DNA from: Eudorina sp. 2006-703-Eu-15
Lineage: Eukaryota; Chlorophyta; Chlorophyceae; Chlamydomonadales; Volvocaceae
Reading direction: 5' to 3'
Length of the DNA: 64,000 bases
NCBI GenBank assembly: GCA_003117195.1
Contig: BDSI01000092.1
Span: forward strand, 132,001-196,000
In this document: piece by piece, positions 10,954-23,889 of the stretch
Numbering within the stretch: position 1 is the first letter of the stretch
Layout of the letters: each line of letters opens with the position of its first letter
Translations under genes and position numbers: made by a program
The notes under the pieces: generated by a model
The model's database searches: none
What the model saw: the letters and a program-made list of their open reading frames with translations, nothing else
What the model was told of the DNA's origin: nothing

Positions 10954-13900
10954 ATGACCAATCCTGCCAATCAGCCACCTCCTTTCCTAATAAAGACGTA
11001 AGTGCGGGAAGAGTGACGCGACGGTGTTGCGGCCAGCTGCATTTGAGCAGCCGCGTGGGAGAACCCTGTATTCTTGTGTACTGATGGTAATGTTTTGTTA
11101 AATTGCAGATATGACTTAGTTGACGACCCGGCCACGGACGGCATCGTTTCTTGGGGCCCCGATGGCTGCAGGTGAGGGTGACAGCAGCGAGCTGTTCTGC
11201 ATGACTATGGAACCGGGTCATTTAAGGCAGAATGGGGCGTCGCATATGGGGCGACTCAAAAGGTGCTTGAGCGTTAAGCCGACCGAGCCGTTTCCGTAAG
11301 GTTGACGTCGCTCCGCCCTGCTGGCCCGTGTGTGAGTGCTTTACAGCTTCATCGTATGGAAGCCGCCTGAGTTCGCGAGGGACTTGTTGCCGAAGCACTT
11401 TAAGCACAACAACTTCTCCAGCTTTGTGCGACAGCTCAATACATATGTAAGTTTCTGGCGGCTTTCTCGCTGTTGTCTGGGGCGCTACGCCTCGGCCATA
11501 CGGGGGCTGGGGTCAGTCGGGATGGGGATGGGAGGGGGGTTGGGGACCTGGTCGGGTAATTGCTGGCGTAGGCGTGCGGTGGGGCCACCACCTCACAGCC
11601 CTCCGGAGGTACCCGATGAAGTTCGGCTGCACCGGCATAATTTGAAGTGGCTCCACGGCAACGTGGGAGGCAGCGACCGAGATACTGTTGCGAAGCTGAA
11701 ATATTATTGGGTATCGCGGCTACCTGCTTCCTGTTAGTGGACCGTCGACAGTGCAAAAGCACCCTGGCACGACATATTGAGTCAGGCTCGATGCCCGCAT
11801 TGAAACCATTCTTGCGACAGCGGTCATCGTATATATTGTATGTGTGGGTGTAGGGGGGGCGTGTACAGGGAAAAAGGGATGACCGGGGTCCATCCGAACC
11901 AGCAAGGAAGGCTTCATCTTCGGATATGCCACTCGAATTCGCATGACCAAGCGGTTGCACGCGGCGATGATCGCATGGAGCATGCCGCGTCCCGCGGAAG
12001 GCAGCGCGGCCCGTCCACCGAACGTCGACCTTGCCTGTACGCGTCCTTTCCTTTTCCGTGCGCCTGTCTCCACAGGGATTTCGAAAGGTGGACCCCGACC
12101 GCTGGGAGTTCGCCAATGAACACTTCATGCGTGGCAGGAAGGAGCAGCTCCGCGGCATTCACCGACGCAAGCCCTCCAGCAACCAGACTCAGAACACGCA
12201 GCATCATCCGCAGGGCCACGCCGGCGGCGCCGCTAGTGCCGCCGGCGTGCCCAGCACTGCACTCGTGGCGGCAGGCGCCTCGGCGCCCGCCATTGAAATC
12301 GGCGCGTACGGCGGCTTCCACGAGGAGATCGACAACCTGAAGCGCGATAAAAACCTCTTGATGGTGGAGCTGGTGCGGCTGCGGCAGCAGCAGCAGAGTA
12401 CTGACGTGAAAATGCGGGATCTGCAGGCGCGGCTAGAGGCGACGGAGGCCAAGCAGCAGACCATGATCAACATGTTTGCTGCTGCTTTTAAGAACCCGGC
12501 GGTGTTCCAGCGGATGCTGTCAACCATGGCCACGGGAGGCGTGCAGCGCCTGGCGAACGCACGTAGGTTGTTGTGAGTGCGCGATGAGGGGCTGATGCGG
12601 GAGTGCTCCGATGTGGGGGCGCACGGGGGTTCCTTGGGAGCAGGCCGCGTTCCAAAATCAAGGGGAAGGGCCGCGGAGCGGTGTGGCATCTGGGGGCCGG
12701 GTCTGTGAAGGGGCGGGGGGCCTTTTCCGGAACTGGGTTGCAAAGCCCATGCTGAAATCGGGGCTAGACAACATCTGTGGGGGCGTACCTATGCCTTCAC
12801 AGAGGCGTAGGTGTGCTTTGCTGCTGGGGCAGAGTAGCACGCGGGGCAGCCCGAGCTGTGCGCTGTAGGAATGGGGCAGCGTGGCTCCCGGGCTTGAGCT
12901 CGCGTTGTTTGTTAATACGTCGCGCTGTAATTGGCCATGTGACCGCCCTTGCCCCCGTGCAGCCTCCTACCCCTCGCCGGTCACCAACGGCCGCAAGAAG
13001 CGGCGCGCCCGCGGCGAGTCCTCCCTGGACGCGGATCTCGGCAACGGCATCAACGACGTGGTCATCGACGCCGACATGGCGGATCACGCCTCGGCAGGCG
13101 TCTCCGGCGCCGCCGCCAACGGCGTCGGCACCGCCGGCTCCCCCGGCGGCGACGACACCTCCTCGAACGGGTCCGCCAGCGGGCTGCTGGGGACGGCGCC
13201 GAGTAGCGCTGCGGCGGCGCAGCAGCAGCTGGTGCAGTACCACCCCGGCGGTGCTAGCGGCGGCCTCGACGGGGGGGAAAACGACATGTTGCTGCGGTCC
13301 TTCCAGACGCTTCTCTCCAGCGCGGAAGATGTGACGGGCGACGTCACAGGCGCCTTCAACAGCCTGGCCATCGGGCCGCAGGTGGGCTTAGCAGGGCAGG
13401 AGGTGGGACCTGTGCGGGGGCCGGCCGGGGCATATGGGTCGTTGTGTCGGGGTCGGGGATTACATGGCCCGGGTAGGTGGCGGCCGTGGCCATGCTTGGT
13501 GATGGTGACGTGGACAAACCGGCACGGCCGCGCAGCAGTGCTTTGCTCGCCTGCCGCTTCGTCGCAAAGCACGGCAGGTATACTGGGGGAGAGTGAGATA
13601 AGGTGGGCCAGATCGGCGATGTGTGGCAAGGCCTCATGGAATGCATGGGCGGGCCAGGAATCAGAAAAGAAGGCTGGAAGCAGCCCGTCGTGTGCTGGCG
13701 GCGCAGTGGGGAAGGGCGAGGGCGCAGCAGCTCGCGGATGGGGCCTCAACGTCCGGGTTGGGGTGGGGATCGGCGGCTGCTGTACATGCAAGACGATCCC
13801 CGGGGGACGCACCTCGGGGGTAATGTCGGGAGGCGTGGCGCATGGGGGATGACGTTTAGCGGGGGGGGCGCGTAGATGTTGCCGCGCGGGGAATGCGAGG

Positions 13901-15307
13901 CATTTCAAGGCTTCAGGCGCGCGCTGGGCGGTGATGGGCCCCCGTGCCGCCCTGGCTGACGCCGGCAGTGCCTCTTCACACATGTCGCTCGTCCCTCGCC
14001 CCTCGCCCCCGTCCGCTGCCCCCGCAGGTCACCCCCGGCACGAGCGTCCCGGTGGTGACCATCCAAGAGCAGCCCTGCGCGTCCTCCCCGAGCCTGGCGC
14101 CCGCGACGACCAGCCATGGGGGTAAGCGCTTCGGGTCTGGGTGCGCACTGCGCTTCGGGTCTGGGCGGCGGGAAGGGCGCTCTCATCCACGCTCTGCTCT
14201 GCCTTGAAGTATGCTCTCCGTTTCGGCATTGCAGCGCCCAAGGTCATGTTTGTCTCCGGACTGCCGCTGCACGCCGCTGCCCCTGGATTCTGTCACGTGG
14301 CTTACTGGTGGTGATTTTCTCTTGCCTCCTTTTTCGGCCTGCCCACCGGTGTCCTCTGCGCTGGTGCACCCACAGGGCTCCCCAACAGCTTGGTTCCGAT
14401 GTCGGCGCTGCCCCTCGTCAGCACCGCCATCCAGCCCTACCATGCGCCGCACACGTTGGGTTTGGCGGACTTGACAGGACACGGCCTAGACTCAGCGGCG
14501 TTGGCAGCGGCGGCGGCGGCGGCGGCCGCGGCGGCAACGCCGCACCCCGCTCCCTCGCCGTCGCCGCTGCTGGACACCGGCGACGCGGCGCTCATCCTCC
14601 CCAAACAAGATCCCCTGACGGCGCACCTGCTGCCAGTCAACGGCCCGCTGGGTTTAACGATAGTGCCCGTGCACGCCGGCACGTCGTGCAACGGGTCGTT
14701 ACCGACCAGCAGCGGCGGCGCGCCGCCCGGCCTGGGGGTGCCCGTCGCCGCCAGCCCCGCCCCGACTGCCGCCACGCCCGGGCTCGCCTGCGCCAGCTCC
14801 GCAGCCCTCGCAGCCAGCACATCGGGAGCGGCGCTGCCTGCAACCCTCCTTGCGCCCCCGGGGCCCCACTTGCACACCATGATCCCCATCCAGACCGCGA
14901 CCATGGCGCCCCCCACGCAATCCATGGCGGCGGGCCTCCCAGTACCCTCGGGCTTGCCCGCCATCGGCTCGATGTCCTCCGTGGTGGCGGCAGCGGCGGC
15001 CACCGCCGCCACCGCGGCAGGCGCGTGCGCCGGCGACGCCGCGGTAGCGGCGGCGGCGACGCCGCTGCCGGTCAACGACAATCCGACGGTGTCTAGCCCT
15101 GACGGCGACGATGACGACGTGATGGAGCTGCCGCTGGACTTGATGCACTCGTTGCGCGCGATGGGGTCCGGCGAGCTGACGTTGCCGGGCGACGGCGACT
15201 TCGGCGACGACGTGTGGGCGCATCTCATGACGGCCTCCAGCGCACAGCCCGCGGACGTGGGCTCGGCGCTGGGGATGGACCTGCCGCCGTCTGTACTCGA
15301 AGAATGA
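10954..15307 (+). CDS. HSF1: Heat shock transcription factor, class A-like
   Basis: Exons: 10954-10997, 11109-11171, 11347-11446, 12076-12562, 12963-13381, 14028-14121, 14376-15307; phases agree and give about 712 residues. The first four exons build the HSF DNA-binding domain: [53 protein letters not shown] and [18 protein letters not shown]. An intron inside this domain falls right after RQLNTY. Then comes a heptad-rich oligomerisation region ([20 protein letters not shown] onward), and a basic KKRRAR nuclear signal in exon 5. The long Ala/Pro-rich tail ends in an acidic-hydrophobic segment (DDVWAHLM) like an AHA activation motif. It would bind heat shock elements as a trimer. The symbol follows the single-HSF situation known in Chlamydomonas; orthology was not tested. 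A possible extra exon near 14236 could not be joined in phase. Confidence 0.93.
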
Positions 15308-18300
15308 GGAGAACGCCACCGGGTTGCCGGGGTCCGGCGCGGCGGGTTACCCATCTGCAGACCAGGAGCTCGACATTGCGAGGTTTGAGCAGATCCGCGC
15401 CCCTCTGGATTACTCATTGGGTGGCGTGAGGCCGGAGCGTTGTACCGCCGGGGACCAGGAGCATTCGCAGTGCAGTTGAGCGTCCGCCGCTGGATGTACA
15501 CACCCGGGAGGAGTGGTTGAGCGTCGCAGCCGCAGCGCGGCTCCGAGAGGTGCGTTGGAGTGGAGCGCCCAACGCCGCGCGTGCACGGTCGCCGCTATGG
15601 TACCACGGCACGCCGGCGGGGTCGACCGGCGAGCCGCAGGCGTCGCAGGGGCGGCAGCGGCAGGCGCCGGCGGCACATCGCGCGGGGTGCGATGCTGCTC
15701 CGCCCCGTCGTGCGTGACCACCGCAGGGTCGCAGGTCGGCGGTGGCATCGTCAGACTGGAACCCTGCTGGCCCTCACACCATTGGCCGGTACATTGCACC
15801 GCAGTAGTGACAGATGCGCGCTCGGCACACGCAGCAGGCTGCTCTAGCAAGGTTGCCGGGTGTGGCCCTGGCGTCAGCACCGCTAGGCCCTTACGTGTCA
15901 TGTTTGGGACAGTGGGAGGCGGGACTGACGGGGGACGGGTGGGCTCGGAGGGCAGCGGCCGGGCGCCGGGAGGGTGGGGGTGGCTTTGGTTGTGCAGCAG
16001 GGAGCCTAATTTGACGGTCGGAGCAGGCTTGAATAGAAAGAGCAAAGGAAGCCCTTGGTGAGGGAAACAGGATGCCTTTGCGTGGATGCGCCGCCGTGAT
16101 GTGTGTTTAGAATTGCAACCCGCCCGCCCGATGATGTGTGTGTGTGTGTGTGCTGCTGCTGGTGTTTTGGCGCGTTTTTGCATGGACGCATGTAGCGCCC
16201 GCCTGCGTTGCAGCTTGGGGAAAACTGCAACAGTCGCCGAATCAGAAAGGCGTCATTTGCCTTTCACTTGCAAAGCCCCGGTGCGTGACCTCATAACACT
16301 GCATGTGCAAGATCGTCTGAGGGTGTGAGAGTGTGTGTGCGCACTGGGTGTGGTAGATTGCATTGTTCATTGTATTCTACGTGTCGCTGGGCTGTGTGGC
16401 GGCTGAGAGCACGGTCGCGCGTCCCAGCGCGCTTTGCAGGCGCCTGACCGGGGCCTACTTGCTTGGCGGTCTGTGGATCGCTGCTCACGCAGGTGAGAGC
16501 CTGGGGATGCTGCTCCTATGGGCGGGCGGTGCTCCCTGCGTCTAGGGGTTGGTCGTGGGGTGGCTGGTGGCGATGGGAGCAGCGCGGGCACGCGCTCGTG
16601 TGTAATGCCGCGCTAGCCCCACCCCTAACGATTCCCAAGAGAGGTCCTCGCCGCGCGGCTGTGATGGCCGCTGGGCGCTCCCTGTGGCGTTGGTCAGGGG
16701 TTGTGGGGCGGCGGTGGTGGCGGTGTGGCTGAAGGAGATCAGGCTGCTCCTAATCTAGCAGCGGCTTGCTGGTTTCTCGGTGACCGGGTGGTGGTGGTGG
16801 TGAGTGATGGCATTGGCAATTGTGGTGTGTGGCATGCCGGGGTTTGGAGTGGAAGCAGATATTTGGTTGAGACGCGCTAGGTGAGGCGAGCCTGCATGGC
16901 CCGCAGTGCTTCCATGACGGTGGTTCATGGCCAACGAACACTTCCTGCGCAGCGGCTGCGGAGCAGAGCGGCAACGTGAGGCGTCCCCGTGCACTGTATA
17001 CTAGGATTGCACGCAGACGGCAAGGGCGTTGGACCGCATCCCGGTTGCGGACCTCCGGCCAGCCGGCGCGGCGACTGCCAAACGCATGGCTGGAGGGGTC
17101 ACCTGAAAGCGGTCGGGCCGTGTGCTGGAGACCTACCTGAGTGGCTTTTTCTGCCTGATAATGTGAACGTGCGGGCATCCGTCGGGTATGCAGGTCGGGC
17201 GATGCGACGGGGTGACTGACAGCTGGGGACCTGGGGTGGTGAGAGGGGTGCTGAGGGCGCTGGTCGGTTCTGTGTGCAGCCCGAAGCGTGTGGACGGGGA
17301 TGGGACGCTGTTCGACGTGAGGACTGAACATGTGAGGTGCGGCACTGCGCGCCCCTGATGTGCGATGTGTGAATGCCCTTGGGGGCATGAAGCTAGCGGG
17401 CGCTTCTGGTGCTGCGGCTGCAGCTGCATTTCTCATGCCAGGCCTCTCGGAGTGGTGCTTGCGGGGCTCGGTTGCGTGGCTCGGTCTGGTGCTGCGGATT
17501 CTTACGTCTGGTTTTCAGCCACCGCACGTGCGCCATGGATTTTCTACGGGCCCGTAGGCCAGGGTTGGACGCTTTGTCCCAGGCGCGTCAGGAATGATTG
17601 TGGTCGCGCAGTGTTCGCTTCGCGTGTGTACTGGCAACTCGCCTTGCCAACACGCATGGATGTGCACGGTGTAAATAACGCTGGGCCGCAATCAGACTTG
17701 ATTCCAAAAACGGCTTGTCGTTCAGGGGCTCCGTACGCACCTCCGCGTGACTCCTGCTTATTATGTGCACCTGTCGTCAACGCCTAAATCGGGAATTCCC
17801 GCCGTGCGTCGCCTCGGGCTTGTTGCGATTATAGTTACGGTTACGGTGTGCTGAAGGAGAGCCGCACAGGCGAGGCACGGTGCACAAAGGCTATCAGCTG
17901 GCCACGGCGTCTGATTTCCGGATTTGTTCCATGCATGCAGAAGGCGCTCGGCCAGTCAATCCTGGTATCTTCCGGGGAGACATCCATGTCTCTCGTATGA
18001 CATTTGGGGCCGCTGAGGCAGTGCAGAGCCGCCCCGTAGTCGCATATATGCTAGAGCCTATGCAAGATCCGCGCCCGTCTCAAGATCCCGCGTCCCTCAA
18101 GATCCCGGCCAACCATACCCTGGGATGACAGCATTGGTTGTTTCATCGCCTACACACCCTGGGACCTACGTTGTTTTGCTCTTACCCTGTGCCCCAGCGA
18201 TGAGACCCCTCCTCCGTGGGACACCCTTGGGATCCGAATGAGGTAGGAATCCCAGCTCCTTTAGAGTGGATAGTTACAACGACGCTTAGGAAAGGACAAT

Positions 18301-19108
18301 GAGGCGCAAGGCCAGATTTGGGCAAGTCTTAGTAGTTACCAAGCAAGAGAGACAATGCTGCCCCGCTGCTGCTGCCGGATGCGAAAGCGTTCCGGTGTGC
18401 AGACCGCCCGATGGTGGATCAAGACCGAGGGGGCTGGCCACTTCAGGCCAGCACTACAGCTCGCACTGTTTGCACCTCGAGCTTAAGCCAGCAAGCGTTG
18501 CGTCAGGAGCCCAAACTGCTCCAACTTGTACAAAAATGGCTTGGCTAACCTTCAGGGCTAATCACGGACGGTGGCCTCGTATGAGTTTCACTTTCGTGCG
18601 TACACAGACCCCGGGCATCCTGGGCGAGTGAACGGCGGGAAACCAGATCTTTGCTGGGTGGGGATGGCTTCAAGAGCACGCATTGGCGCGGAAGGATCTC
18701 CACCTGTCGCAAAGCCTAGACGCGAACGTCACGACACAATCGTGCTTACACGCAGGTGTTCTCTGGCCGAGCAGTTCGGCGCCATGAATCTATTGGAGCT
18801 TGCGCAGCTACCATAACGCAACCTAATAGCATATTGCTTTACCCGCTCAGCTCTATTGCAGTCAGCGCTGAACATTAGCGCAAAGCACGCAAGCCCTTCC
18901 CTACATACTTTCACATGTTCGGTAACTACTTCAAAGACAATGGATTTGTACAGTGGGGAAATCTTGTAGCTTTATAGACCCAAAAAATCGGGATGGGGTC
19001 GGCTCCAGGGGGGCTGGACGATGATGCACCGCGACTCTGATTTGAACCGGCATGCCTACACCTTCTTTACTTTTCCAGTCGGTAGACAAAGAAAGTCGTC
19101 GAATCAAA
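15308..19108. other. HSF 3' UTR, then intergenic DNA and RBCS1 promoter
   Basis: The first part is probably HSF 3' untranslated sequence; a TGTAA stands at 16601-16605. There is a short (tg)n run at about 16135-16151. From 16.7 to 18.9 kb neither strand shows exon-like sequence I can support. A TATA-like tttatagac at 18971-18979 lies about 130 bases before the first RBCS start codon. Confidence 0.4.
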
Positions 19109-20217
19109 ATGGCCGCTCTGATCGCCAAGTCCTCTGTGGCCGCCGCCGTTGCGCGCCCCCAGCGCTCCAGCGTGCGCCCATGCGCCGCGCTGAAGCCGGC
19201 CGTTAAGGCCGCTCCGGTCGCTGCCCCGGCTCAGGCGAACAAGATGATGGTCTGGACCCCGGTCAACAACAAGTAAGTCTGTTTGGATGCTTCTTGAAAC
19301 GGAGAAGTCATCTGCTTGCACGTGGCGACTGCTTGCTTGCACGGCCCGAGTCCTTCACAGTTTCTGACCCAACCTTCACCACGTTGTTCTGTGTCCAATC
19401 AGGATGTTCGAGACCTTCTCCTACCTGCCGCCGCTGAGCGACGAGCAGATCGCCGCCCAGGTCGACTACATTGTCGCCAACGGTGAGCACGGTCTGAGCT
19501 TTTCATTTTCTGAACGGCTATCTATGAATGTTGCACTTTGTAATTGCTGTCTTACCGCTTTCGCATCGCTCAGAGATGTGTTCTATGAGGTAGTCTTAAT
19601 TTGTGGATGTCCTGAAGCAACTTTTCGGAATGTCTGCATGGACTTAATCTGCTGTTTGTTGTTGCAGGCTGGATTCCTTGCCTGGAGTTCGCTGAGGCCG
19701 ACAAGGCCTACGTGTCGAACGAGTCGTGCGTCCGCTTCGGCCCGGTGTCTTGCGTAAGTTGCAGTCGCAGTTGGAGAGCCTGTGCGGGAACTTGACTTAG
19801 TGTGCTTGTGGCGCACGATGGCTAGAAGCTGTCGTGCAACGCTTGTTATTCTCATTGGTTATTCTCATCTAAGCATGGGCGAAAGTGATTTCTGCCAGTG
19901 CGGAAGCGTGCTATTGCAGTTTGCCCTCTGTCCACTCGCAGCCAACCCTAATGTTCGCCTTTCCGCCCAACTCCACCGTACTCCCGCAGCTGTACTACGA
20001 CAACCGCTACTGGACTATGTGGAAGCTGCCGATGTTCGGCTGCCGCGACCCGATGCAGGTGCTGCGCGAGATCGTCGCCTGCACCAAGGCTTTCCCGGAC
20101 GCCTACGTGCGCCTGGTTGCCTTCGACAACGTGAAGCAGGTGCAGATCATGGGCTTCCTGGTCCAGCGCCCGAAGAGCGCCAAGGACTGGCAGCCGGCCA
20201 ACAAGCGCTCGGTCTAA
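19109..20217 (+). CDS. RBCS1: Rubisco small subunit precursor, copy 1
   Basis: Exons 19109-19272, 19403-19482, 19668-19753 and 19990-20217 give 185 residues, the length known from Chlamydomonas reinhardtii. The product is the small subunit of the L8S8 Rubisco holoenzyme in the pyrenoid/chloroplast stroma. Residues 1-45 form the transit peptide ([20 protein letters not shown]...). The mature chain starts [10 protein letters not shown] and ends QPANKRSV, with the conserved [17 protein letters not shown] core. Introns 1-3 fall after the codons for VNN(K), VAN(G) and VSC. The start is the first ATG and matches the family N-terminus. The number in the symbol is my order along the window, not an established locus name. 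Confidence 0.98.
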
Positions 20218-20337
20218 GTTTCGAGTGCCTTGCCGAGTTCTTTGCCTGACGGCGGAGTAAGGGGTGCAGGGCCGATCAAGTGCTGACGCTCCCTGGGCCG
20301 CGCCGCGGTTTTGGCTCAGTTTTGCCACCAATTTTGC

Positions 20338-20342
20338 TGTAA
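20338..20342 (+). terminator. TGTAA polyadenylation signal of RBCS1
   Basis: TGTAA 121 bases after the RBCS1 stop codon. Confidence 0.6.
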
Positions 20343-21264
20343 CGTTGAGAAGACAATCGTGTCCTCTCCCTACATGTGTGAGTCGGGATTCGTAAACACA
20401 CCCTGGTTAACAGGGTGACCTGCATGCAGAAATGCGTTGAGAACAAGCGTGACGCCATGCGTCATGATCCAGTCGGCCAGGGTCAACCCGTGTTATGTAC
20501 TTCATAGTGCGATCAATCAGCCATCAGGACAAGTGGAGGCAACACAGGCCCAGCGTTAGGGCGCAGACGTCGAGGCATCCATGTGCTCTGTTTGTTAACT
20601 ATCACACAAATTCCGCAGCCAGGTATATTAACAAGCTGACTCCCATCAGGATAATAGTTACTTCAGCAGCGCGACACTCTTGACTGCATCCGCATTGTGT
20701 ACTCAACCACAGTGAAGTCGTGTCGAGGTTGCACGGTACGGTAATTGCTGAAATATGTCACATGGTTCGGGGGCATCACTTCGGCAATGAGTGTTGTTAC
20801 ATGTACGCTGCATATACGAGCCGTAGGTCCAAAGATGATGTGAGTAGATGTAGATTTCTGGGGCGCACAAGCACACATCATACGCTTGGCTACCCCGTCA
20901 GCATGCCAATATTAAATGCACGACATTCAGCAGAGGCGGTGGTCAGCGAACATCATTTTAGGTTGACTCGCAGAGGACGAGTCGGTGGGAAGCACAGGCA
21001 CAGAGTGCAATGTCCGCCGAGACTGTGGACTCTGTAAAATGGGGAGAAAAGCCGCAAGAGGCGCCTTATCCATGGGTCCAGGCCGGGACGCTGCAGAGCG
21101 GGTGGCCTTAAGTCCCATCCATCCCGTGCTGCAGGTCTTTGTGGTGGTGTCCTGCGGTGTACTGTCGGATGAGGGGACGATGGGCGAATGGTATGTGTGG
21201 GCAGGGCCCCCCGCGTTCGGCCATATAAGGGGGTGAAACAACCCCGGTTTGATTTTGAGCATAT
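20343..21264. other. Intergenic, no gene seen
   Basis: AT-richer DNA between RBCS1 and the first retrotransposon remnant. Nothing coding or repeated that I can support. Confidence 0.4.
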
Positions 21265-22240
21265 CTTAAGGATTATTAAGGATGTTACAGCGGACCCCGC
21301 GGGTCATCGGTGACAGCCAACGGCGACAGCCGAGGCTTCCTCACCATACACTGCCTAAATGAACTGGCGCCACAATGGCGCACCGGACAGGCTCCACAAG
21401 TGCACCGAAACACTCCCCGGGCCCACACTACCAGGGAACCACCCCGTTCCTGAGAACCAACCTTGGCCAGGGATAAAGTCCGCTCAGGGGGAGTTAGCCA
21501 CCAGGGCGTCCCTATTAGCGGATCCCCACCCCAACCAAGGCGGGCTCACGGTTCCAGCGGTGGCCCGTAGCCCTTGGCGAGGCACGGGGGCTCGCGAGCC
21601 ACCATCAGGGGCCTGCCCGTACGATCCCACCGAGCCGAACAGAAAAACCCGCCCAACCCTATCAATGGCGCCAACGGGTCATAGAGCGCACCGGCGCCCC
21701 GTCCATCCCCGGCCCACTACTACTCACGCCCACAGGGCTTCGGTTAATTACCCTGGCCTGACGGCACAGGGCCACGGCACACAAGACGATCATCCTCACC
21801 AAATGAGGTGTGTAACCCCCACCGCTGACCACCCCTTCCTTGGTACTCCCAACTCTGCGCATTCGTAGAGCCGGCTTCAAAAATCCACCGCCGGGCGGCC
21901 AGCCCTTCAGCATCCACCGGTGGCCGAGGGGTACCGTCCGCGTTCCTGGACCTGGCGGCCATCATCGCTCGCCGGCCCGTTTCCATGGCACTGGTTGTCG
22001 CCAAGATGACGTCCCATACGCACTGTTGCACTTCCGTGGGGGGCAGGGCGAGCCACACATGCTGTCTTTAGAGGCTCACCCCTAACCGTGCCTCGATCTG
22101 CGCGACAACTTGGGCCACCCCACAGGCCCCAAAATGGTGTTGCCTGGGCGTTGGGGTATGTCCCGCATCCGCAAGTAAGGGGCCATCGCCGCCCCCCTCA
22201 TGTGGGAGTATCCCAGCATATCTTTGGCGACATGTCGACT
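21265..22240 (-). mobile_element. LINE fragment A: 5'-truncated non-LTR retrotransposon 3' end
   Basis: Read on the minus strand, this matches the plus-strand fragment at 30802-31655 along most of its length: the same GRRAMMAARSRNADGTPRPP peptide, and the same end, gtccgctgtaacatcctt. The coding part resembles the last section of a LINE ORF2, with a decayed zinc-binding motif (HHFW-x-C in related copies) and VQQCVWDV. Frameshifts and stops make it non-coding today. Only the 3' end of the element is present, as expected of incomplete reverse transcription. Confidence 0.7.
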
Positions 22241-22579
22241 GCATAATGCAACCAAATGTGTAAGCACAAAGGCGTAACCCGGGATGACTCGGGGCTGTAA
22301 GCCTGGCTTACAAAATGCATCCGTGACAAGGTGGACCCTTAGTTCCGACTGGGCGGTCCAACGGGCCCTTGGCAGACGCCTCACATCATCAACCAGTCCA
22401 GTTGCAAATTTTGTACATTCGTTTAGTACATGCGACAAATCGTGGGTGCCGCCCGATTAGCCCACCGGCTTTTGTTAGCGGAGCTAGCGCAACTCCCCGC
22501 TCATTATTACACCCTAAAGCAAGTAATTGGTTCTTGAAATCGTGTTCAGAAACAGCGAAGCTCAGTTGCGGACAGGGTT

Positions 22580-22831
22580 TTGCGTGCCGAGTTAGTTGAT
22601 GCCATCACCCATCCCGATTGGAAAGGGTGGGGAGCCTCCGTGCTGCGGGTTGCGCGTTTTTCGAACACGACGTCCGGAACGGTTTGCCGCGCGGCTGTGA
22701 TGAGATCGACAAGCAAGCGTGTTGATGAGTTGCTTTCTAAGCCACTCCTCGAAGGGTCAACTGTGACAGCCATGAGGGAGCAGTTAATGAGCGGTTGGGA
22801 ACATGTGCTCCTCGGGGGTTTGAATGAATGA
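22580..22831 (+). other. Orphan open frame of 83 residues next to a LINE end
   Basis: An uninterrupted frame ends at the (atga)n border of a LINE 3' end. Its composition (mixed, not Ala/Pro/Arg biased) looks more like real protein than the many GC-driven shadows, but I do not recognise it. It could be a piece of another transposon or gene interrupted by the LINE. Confidence 0.2.
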
Positions 22832-22950
22832 ACGTTACAGCAGACCCCAAAAAGGGATCAACGGTGTACGGTATACCAGGGCAAGCCCCAGCAGGCCCCA
22901 CCGAGCGACACGGCGGCAAGACACCTCCACACCTCAAAGCCGCGCGAATA
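22820..22950 (-). mobile_element. LINE fragment F: short 3' end
   Basis: About 130 bases of the same LINE 3' end as at 29690 (shared ggcaagccccagcaggcccc and the cattcattca tail, read on the minus strand). A stretch of about 30 bases within it (around 22866-22895) occurs again at about 22966-22992. Confidence 0.7.
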
Positions 22951-22990
22951 ATTAGCGTCAGTACGGTATACCAGGGCAAGCCCCAGCAGG

Positions 22991-23889
22991 CTGTCGTACC
23001 AGACTGATGGCAGAATGCCGTACTATGTGCGTGATGATGACTATGTGTCGTTTGGCTGTGGGAATATAAATATATCTCAGCACGAGTCGCTACTCCAGTG
23101 CTGAGCTGAACAAAGGCTCGGCTGCGCTCCAGCCGGCAAACGATGGCTAGCTACGCTGTGTAAGGCCAGGTGGCCCGGAACGGATCTCAGTGCGGCCTGG
23201 CGCCAAGAGCGGATCTTGTAGCGCGTTGAACCTGCCTAGCGTCAGCTGCGGACAAATGATCAACTCACGATTGTTACAAAGATATCCAATAAGTCGCTCA
23301 ATAGCGCACAGTGGTCTTGTTACGCTCACGAAGATTTGCTTCGAGAGCCAAACGACAAAGATGCGTTTGCTCTCTCAGCGCTAAGTACACACCGACGCTG
23401 GCCTGACGGGTACGACGCACCCTTATCCCTACCACTGAGGCCATACCGTGAGGGATTATCCCTCTGGCAGTACATCTACTACGCGGTGCAACACACGATC
23501 GGCGCTACGACTGAACACAAACAAGTACAGATTGCCGCCCTGCACCCAGCCAGGGGAGAGCGCAGCGACGTAGCACGCGCCGACCCAAACCCTGAGCCGC
23601 ATGCGTCGGTTGACCAAGTCTTGCAACTACGAGCGCCCGCCCCACAACGCGGTGCGCCAGATAGATAAAGTGACAAACAAGCAAACGCGCCTGAAGCGCC
23701 AACTGACAAACGCTCGGACGACCGAGTGAACAGTTCGAATCAATAGCTTAGTACGGGAAAGCTCCCGTTGTCCAGACAGGCGAGACGTACGCCGAACAAT
23801 TCCTACTCACTACACTTCGCGCCCTTGGCGCTGCGTGGTAGTGCAAACGGAATTCGATAGATCCATACTACGACAGCGACACTACCAAG
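22991..23889. other. No recognisable gene; one open frame of unknown origin
   Basis: A plus-strand frame of 110 residues (23336-23668) with fairly normal composition (for example SLPLRPYREGLSLWQYIYYA) could be a transposon coding relic. No family recognised. Confidence 0.2.

Noticed and set aside
14236..14300. Extra HSF exon starting APKVMFVSG after a good acceptor
   Set aside because: No donor after it keeps phase with the final exon except a very weak one, while skipping it gives a clean join.
14437..15501. 354-residue minus-strand frame
   Set aside because: Antisense of the HSF final exon, whose plus frame joins the DNA-binding domain in phase.
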